This document shows, one piece after another, positions 5,634 to 8,707 of a stretch of 8,707 bases of DNA. Position 1 is the first letter of the stretch, and each line of letters begins with the position of its first letter. Below the pieces are notes generated by a model. It saw nothing but the letters and a program-made list of their open reading frames with translations. It was not told where the DNA came from and did no database searches. Source of the DNA: Chloroflexota bacterium (GTDB lineage Bacteria > Chloroflexota > Limnocylindria > Limnocylindrales > CSP1-4); assembly GCA_003157175.1 (NCBI GenBank), contig PMIQ01000051.1, positions 8,358 to 17,064 of the forward strand, written 5' to 3'. The translations under genes were made by a program, and so were the position numbers.

Positions 5634-6905
5634 ATGCCGCTACGGTCCGATTCCGAGAACTTTGCCCTGATACGGGTTATTGGTGTCGGTGGCGGAGGGT
5701 CCAACGCCGTCAACCGCATGATCCGGGCCGAGATGATGGGCGTGGAGTTCATCGCCTGCAACACCGATGCGCAGGCCCTTCTCCAGTCGGATGCGCCCCA
5801 CAAGATCCGGATCGGCGACAAGATCACGCGTGGTCTCGGCGCGGGCGGCGATGCCGCCATCGGCCAGAGGGCGGCCGAAGAAGACGTCGAGAAGATCACG
5901 GACGCACTGCGCGATTCGGACATGGTCTTTATCACGGCCGGGTTGGGCGGCGGCACCGGCTCTGGCGCCGCTCCCATCGTGGCCGAGATCGCCCGGGACC
6001 TGGGCGCGCTCACGATCGGCGTCGTCACCAAGCCCTTCGCCTTCGAGGGCGTCCGCCGCAAGCTGGTGGCTGAGCGGGCGGCCGAGGCTCTCAAGGCCAA
6101 GGTAGACACGCTGATCACCATCCCCAACGATCGACTGCGCGACGTCGTTCAGAAGAACACCTCGATGGTCGAGGCCTTCCGTTTCGTCGACGACGTCCTG
6201 CGCCAGGGCGTCCAGGGAATCAGCGACATCATCACCGTCCCCGGCCTGATCAACCTGGACTTCGCCGACGTCAGAGCGGTCATGAAGGACGCCGGGTCGG
6301 CCCTGATGGGGATCGGCCGGGCTACCGGCGACAACCGCGCCCTCGACGCGACCCGGCAGGCAATCGCCAGCCCGCTCCTCGAGATCAGCATCAACGGCGC
6401 CCAGGGCATCCTGTTCAACGTCTCGGGCTCGTCCAACCTCAGCCTGTTCGAGGTCACGGAAGCCGCCGAGGAGATCCGCTCCGTGGCGGATCCGGAGGCG
6501 AACATCATCTTCGGCACGAGCTTCGACGATCGCCTCGGCGACGAGGTCCTGATCACGGTCATCGCGACGGGCTTTGACTCCAGTCGCAAGCGTGATTCGG
6601 TGCGGCGCGAGGCGGGAGCGGCCACGCCGGGCGCGGGCTACTCGCAGCGCATGGATACCGCGGACTTCCTTGCGGACCTGGAGCGCCAGCGCATTCACTC
6701 GGCGGAGCCGGTGCCGGTCTACGCGCGCGGTGCGGGCACGTACGGTGCCACGGGCGCGCTCGAGCGCACGCCGGTGGCGGTGCCGATCCAGACGAGCCAG
6801 TCCGTTCGCCGTCCTCCCGTCGATCGGCCGCGGCCCACCTACGACGATACGGATCTCGAGATCCCGAGCTTCCTGCGGCGGCCTCCGCAGGAGGAGCAGG
6901 GCTAA
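5634..6905 (+). CDS. ftsZ: Cell division protein FtsZ
   Basis: FtsZ is the tubulin-like GTPase that polymerises at midcell into the Z-ring. The 423-residue protein has the N-terminal nucleotide motif [14 protein letters not shown] (16-29) and [11 protein letters not shown] (39-49). The tubulin signature is [12 protein letters not shown] (103-114). The T7 synergy loop is [11 protein letters not shown] (207-217), whose D209 and D212 complete the GTPase site of the next subunit. The GTPase and C-terminal domains end near residue 315, with [10 protein letters not shown] marking the last strand. A variable linker of about 85 residues follows (about 320-404), and then the conserved C-terminal peptide [12 protein letters not shown] (407-418), which binds FtsA and other partners. 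All key residues look intact. The start ATG 5634 has a strong ribosome site. It ends 12 bases before yggS. Confidence 0.99.
   Translation: MPLRSDSENFALIRVIGVGGGGSNAVNRMIRAEMMGVEFIACNTDAQALLQSDAPHKIRIGDKITRGLGAGGDAAIGQRAAEEDVEKITDALRDSDMVFITAGLGGGTGSGAAPIVAEIARDLGALTIGVVTKPFAFEGVRRKLVAERAAEALKAKVDTLITIPNDRLRDVVQKNTSMVEAFRFVDDVLRQGVQGISDIITVPGLINLDFADVRAVMKDAGSALMGIGRATGDNRALDATRQAIASPLLEISINGAQGILFNVSGSSNLSLFEVTEAAEEIRSVADPEANIIFGTSFDDRLGDEVLITVIATGFDSSRKRDSVRREAGAATPGAGYSQRMDTADFLADLERQRIHSAEPVPVYARGAGTYGATGALERTPVAVPIQTSQSVRRPPVDRPRPTYDDTDLEIPSFLRRPPQEEQG
6882..6894 (+). other. Small CCTCC/GGAGG hairpin at the ftsZ 3' end
   Basis: CCTCC (6882-6886) and GGAGG (6890-6894) can pair around a 3-base loop in the last codons of ftsZ. 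The right arm is the only strong Shine-Dalgarno-like sequence before yggS, but it is 23 bases from the yggS TTG. It may simply reflect the codons for RRPPQEE. Confidence 0.25.
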
Positions 6906-6917
6906 CCCTTCCCCGCC

Positions 6918-7631
6918 TTGGACGGTCCCGATCCGGAAGCATTAGCCGAGTTTTCCGCCGCGCGTTCGCTTGTCCTTGCGGATGTCGCCGATGCTTGCCG
7001 GCGAGCCGGGCGGGATCCGGCTGACGTCCAGCTCGTGGCCGTCTCCAAGACCGTGGCGGTTGTGCGATTGGCCGCCGCGATCGCGGCCGGGCTGACGGTC
7101 CTCGGCGAGAACCGCGTCCAGGAGGCTGAGTCGAAGGCGCCGCTGCTGTCGGGCGCGACATGGCACCTCATCGGGCCGCTGCAGTCCAACAAGGCCCGCC
7201 GGGCGGTGGAGCTGTTCGACGTCGTCGAGTCGGTCGATTCGGTCGACCTCGCGCTCAGGCTCGATCGACTGGCCGGCGAGCTCGGTCGGGCGCCCCTGGG
7301 CGTCTATCTCCAGGTGAACGTCGACCGCGACGATGCGAAGGCCGGCTTTCTGCCCGAAGCCCTGGAGACGGAGCTGGGCGGGCTTGCGGAGCTGCCGAAT
7401 CTGCGCCTGCTCGGGCTCATGACGGTTGGCTGGCTGGTTGGCTCGGCCGAAGAGGCCAGGCCGACGTTCGGGCGGCTGCGCGAACTTTCCGTGCGGCTGC
7501 GCGGCACGGCGCACGGGCTTGGTGCGGGGCTGTCCATGGGCATGAGCGACGACTATCCGGTGGCCGTGGAGGAGGGCGCGACCGTTATCCGCGTGGGCCG
7601 CGCGCTCTTTCGGGCGCGCCAGGTTGGGTAG
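6918..7631 (+). CDS. yggS: YggS/YlmE/PLPBP family pyridoxal-phosphate homeostasis protein
   Basis: This is a PLP-binding protein with a fold like the N-terminal domain of alanine racemase. It helps balance free PLP and amino acid pools in the cytoplasm and has no firmly known catalytic activity. The 237 residues show LVAVSKT (39-45; K44 is the Schiff-base lysine), GENRVQEA (63-70), WHLIGPLQSNKAR (82-94) and GLMTV (166-170). The phosphate-binding end is LSMGMSDDYPVAVEEGATVIRVGRALF (205-231). In Gram-positive dcw clusters the homologue (ylmE) also lies just after ftsZ, which supports the call. The start is TTG 6918, the first possible start after the ftsZ stop, which is in the same frame. No ribosome site lies at a normal distance; the nearest GGAGG is 23 bases upstream, so re-initiation after ftsZ is likely. 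The GWLVGSAEEARP stretch (171-182) is slightly atypical. Confidence 0.95.
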   Translation: MDGPDPEALAEFSAARSLVLADVADACRRAGRDPADVQLVAVSKTVAVVRLAAAIAAGLTVLGENRVQEAESKAPLLSGATWHLIGPLQSNKARRAVELFDVVESVDSVDLALRLDRLAGELGRAPLGVYLQVNVDRDDAKAGFLPEALETELGGLAELPNLRLLGLMTVGWLVGSAEEARPTFGRLRELSVRLRGTAHGLGAGLSMGMSDDYPVAVEEGATVIRVGRALFRARQVG

Positions 7632-7641
7632 GGGAGTGCTC

Positions 7642-7697
7642 TGCGCAAACGGGCCGGCGGCCGGGATACTCGGGCTGTCATGTGGCGACTTTGCGCA
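7642..7697. repeat. Inverted pair TGCGCAAA ... TTTGCGCA before yggU
   Basis: TGCGCAAA (7642-7649) and TTTGCGCA (7690-7697) are exact reverse complements 40 bases apart in the yggS-yggU gap. Each contains the palindrome TGCGCA, and the second is part of the 8-base palindrome TTGCGCAA (7691-7698). The two cores start 50 bases apart. This could be a pair of protein-binding half-sites or chance; no regulator is known to match. Confidence 0.3.
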
Positions 7698-7720
7698 AGG
7701 CGACCATAATCGGTGAAGTG

Positions 7721-8035
7721 ATGGAATCCGACTTCCGCTTCGCCGACCGAATGCGCCGCCCCGAGGTGCGGTTCGCGGTGCGCCTGACGCCCCGCGGCGG
7801 CACCGATCATGTCGACGGCGTGAGCGACGAGGGCGTGCTGCAGGCCAGGGTTTCGGCGCCGCCCGTTGGCGGGGCCGCGAACAGCGCGCTCATCCGGCTC
7901 CTCGCCGACGAGCTGAACGTCGCCCGCAGCGCCGTTCGCCTGGTCGCGGGGGCAACCGGGCGCCACAAGCTGGTGGTCGTCGAGGGGCTCTCGCCCGCGG
8001 AAATCGGGGAGCGCTGGCCCGGAATCAAGCTCTAG
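7721..8035 (+). CDS. yggU: DUF167/YggU family protein
   Basis: This small protein of 104 residues belongs to the DUF167 (UPF0235/YggU) family, whose biochemical role is unknown. The family pattern is clear: FAVRLTPRGGTDHVDGV (18-34, the 'v.l.Pga..d.i.G' strand), LQARVSAPPVGGAANSALIRLLADEL (40-65, the near-invariant APPv.GkAN..l...LA segment), LNVARSAVRLVAGATGRHKLVVVEG (65-89, with the 'G..sR.K.v.i' ending). The Lys usually seen in GKAN is Ala here (GGAAN), and the R-x-K motif is RHK. The start ATG 7721 was chosen because GGTGA (7712-7716) is 4 bases upstream. In-frame GTGs at 7718 and 7682 are alternatives. The frame is open much further upstream, but that part only shadows yggS. It lies 89 bases after yggS, and the yggS-yggU association also occurs in E. 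coli, where yggT lies between them. Confidence 0.9.
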   Translation: MESDFRFADRMRRPEVRFAVRLTPRGGTDHVDGVSDEGVLQARVSAPPVGGAANSALIRLLADELNVARSAVRLVAGATGRHKLVVVEGLSPAEIGERWPGIKL

Positions 8036-8042
8036 AGGGAGT

Positions 8043-8060
8043 GGCCCGGGCTGGCGGGCC
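8043..8060 (+). terminator. Candidate terminator hairpin after yggU
   Basis: GGCCCG (8043-8048) and CGGGCC (8055-8060) form a perfect 6-bp GC stem with a 6-base loop, 7 bases after the yggU stop. There is no T-run downstream, so it would have to be a non-canonical terminator or a 3'-end stabiliser. Position is the main support. Confidence 0.45.
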
Positions 8061-8100
8061 GAGGCGAGTCCCTGCCGCGGGTCCGGCGCGGGTCGAGTGT

Positions 8101-8124
8101 CCCGTCGCCCCGTCGCCCCGTCGC
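8101..8124. repeat. Three tandem copies of an 8-bp unit
   Basis: CCCGTCGC occurs three times in a row without mismatch (8101-8108, 8109-8116, 8117-8124). It lies in non-coding DNA between two hairpins, so the length is free to vary by slippage. No function is evident. Confidence 0.85.
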
Positions 8125-8125
8125 G

Positions 8126-8148
8126 CGGCCCGAGGTCTCTCCGGGCCG
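8126..8148. other. Second GC-rich hairpin in the intergenic region
   Basis: CGGCCCG (8126-8132) pairs perfectly with CGGGCCG (8142-8148) around a 9-base loop. An alternative fold adds a GAG/CTC extension with one bulged base, giving 9 pairs and a 4-base loop GTCT. It is stronger than the hairpin at 8043. It may be a second terminator, perhaps bidirectional, or part of an RNA; no T-run flanks it on either strand. Confidence 0.45.
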
Positions 8149-8650
8149 GTCATCGGCCGCCCATTGACTCTGCGCCCGAGCGCGACTCTGCCGGTCGGAC
8201 GCTCTTCCGCCGCCTGACCACCCGCTGTAGGGCCGCGACCGGAGGGCTAACTTTCGCTCCAAGCAAGTTGGACCAGAAGGCGATGCCTGACTCGGGGCCA
8301 CGCTCAGGGTGGAGAAAGAGCGGCCCAGGGGATCGACCGTCTCGCGGCAGGGCCGACGTCAGCAAGGTGCGGTGGTCGGCGACCCTGCGGCGGCTGGTGC
8401 TCGAGGCGGCGACGGATCAGCCAGGTACTCACGGATCGGGCCCGCCAACCGCGGCTCGTCGCAATCTGAGCCGCCAGCCGTCGACGCGAGGGGCTCTGAG
8501 CGCAAGGCCGAGGTGGAGATCGTCCATCTGCGCCAGGGTGGACCGCGTGCCTCACCTCGCACTTATCCGGCGATTGCGCCCCAGCAGGTCTCGACGCCCG
8601 ACTTCGGACGCAGGCGCGTCTTCGGCCGCCGCCTCCAGCCGCCCGCCCGC

Positions 8651-8656
8651 TATAAT
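8651..8656 (+). promoter_or_regulatory. Putative -10 element of the tRNA promoter
   Basis: TATAAT is a perfect -10 hexamer in very GC-rich DNA, 29 bases before the tRNA 5' end. A start near 8663 would give a short 5' leader of about 23 bases for RNase P to remove. No -35-like hexamer is visible at 15-19 bases. Confidence 0.65.
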
Positions 8657-8685
8657 CGGCGTCCGTCGCCGCCCCGACGCGCAAT

Positions 8686-8707
8686 GGGCGATTAGCTCAG
8701 CTGGTTA
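8686..8707 (+). tRNA. tRNA 5' end, cut by window edge (probably tRNA-Ile)
   Basis: The last 22 bases read as a tRNA start: acceptor strand GGGCGAT (8686-8692), T8 and A9, D-stem GCTC (8695-8698), and D-loop AGCTGGTTA with A14, G18, G19 and A21 in place. The anticodon is outside the window. The acceptor and D-arm sequence resembles bacterial tRNA-Ile(GAT), but tRNA-Ala or another type cannot be excluded. Confidence 0.85.

Larger units (their letters stand above)
8036..8685. other. Long non-coding interval between yggU and tRNA
   Basis: About 650 bases without a convincing gene. Open frames exist on both strands but have arginine/proline-rich, motif-free products and no ribosome sites, as expected from GC-rich non-coding DNA. 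One + frame from ATG 8283 stays open through the tRNA to the window end, which argues against coding. The left part holds two GC-rich hairpins and an octamer repeat, and the right end holds a TATAAT hexamer. No RNase P, tmRNA or SRP RNA hallmark was recognised in it. Confidence 0.6.

Noticed and set aside
5462..6073. Plus-strand frame starting in the ftsZ upstream gap
   Set aside because: Most of it overlaps ftsZ in another frame. The part in the gap (about 55 codons) has no motif and no ribosome site, and it covers the likely promoter.
5640..6698. Minus-strand open frame (352 codons) across ftsZ
   Set aside because: It mirrors ftsZ codons; there is no family motif, no ribosome site, and no neighbours on that strand.
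8304..8684. Minus-strand frame that faintly resembles a transposase remnant (basic, Arg-rich)
   Set aside because: No DDE or HTH motif, no inverted repeats or target duplication were seen; the composition alone explains it.
8036..8685. CRISPR array or known structural RNA in the long gap
   Set aside because: The only tandem repeat is an 8-base unit without spacers, and no RNase P, tmRNA or SRP RNA core sequence was seen.
8283..8707. Plus-strand frame open from ATG 8283 to the window end
   Set aside because: It runs through the tRNA gene. The product is Arg/Ser/Pro-rich without motifs, which is typical of GC-rich non-coding DNA.

Overview
The window is a high-GC stretch of a bacterial division and cell wall (dcw) cluster. 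All genes are on the + strand, in the order murG (3' end only) - murB - ddl - ftsQ - ftsA - yjbQ-like - ftsZ - yggS - yggU (DUF167). About 650 bases without a convincing gene follow, and then the first 22 bases of a tRNA gene. FtsA argues against typical Actinomycetota, which lack it. High GC, FtsA, and a Lys/Ala/Thr/Pro repeat in an exported protein region suggest an uncultured high-GC Chloroflexota lineage. That assignment is inference from gene content and style, not from a search.

Region 1 (1-3641) is a tight unit for peptidoglycan precursor synthesis and division. murG and murB overlap by 4 bases (GTGA), murB and ddl overlap by 4 bases (ATGA), and ftsQ starts 7 bases after ddl. MurG makes lipid II, MurB supplies UDP-MurNAc, Ddl supplies D-Ala-D-Ala, and FtsQ is the periplasmic scaffold of the divisome. 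murC, often found between murG and murB, is absent from this spot. FtsQ carries a roughly 120-residue low-complexity insert, including KATP/KPTP repeats, in the middle of its beta domain.

Region 2 (3642-6905) holds ftsA and ftsZ, the membrane anchor and the tubulin-like ring protein. A YjbQ/UPF0047 family gene lies between them. A 250-base gap before ftsZ holds a hairpin, a near-match to the Gram-positive-type SOS box, a TATACT -10-like hexamer and a strong Shine-Dalgarno. ftsZ therefore probably has its own promoter in addition to any read-through.

Region 3 (6906-8035) has yggS (PLP-binding protein) and yggU (DUF167). The sepF and yggT genes that often accompany yggS are missing. Region 4 (8036-8685) is non-coding by eye. 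It begins with a GC-rich hairpin that may end the operon, followed by three copies of an octamer and a second strong hairpin. It ends with a perfect TATAAT 29 bases before a tRNA, probably tRNA-Ile.

Most of the window is a standard dcw cluster. I did not find a clearly new biological system. The points most worth checking are the FtsQ insert, the yjbQ-like gene between ftsA and ftsZ, and the possible SOS box upstream of ftsZ.
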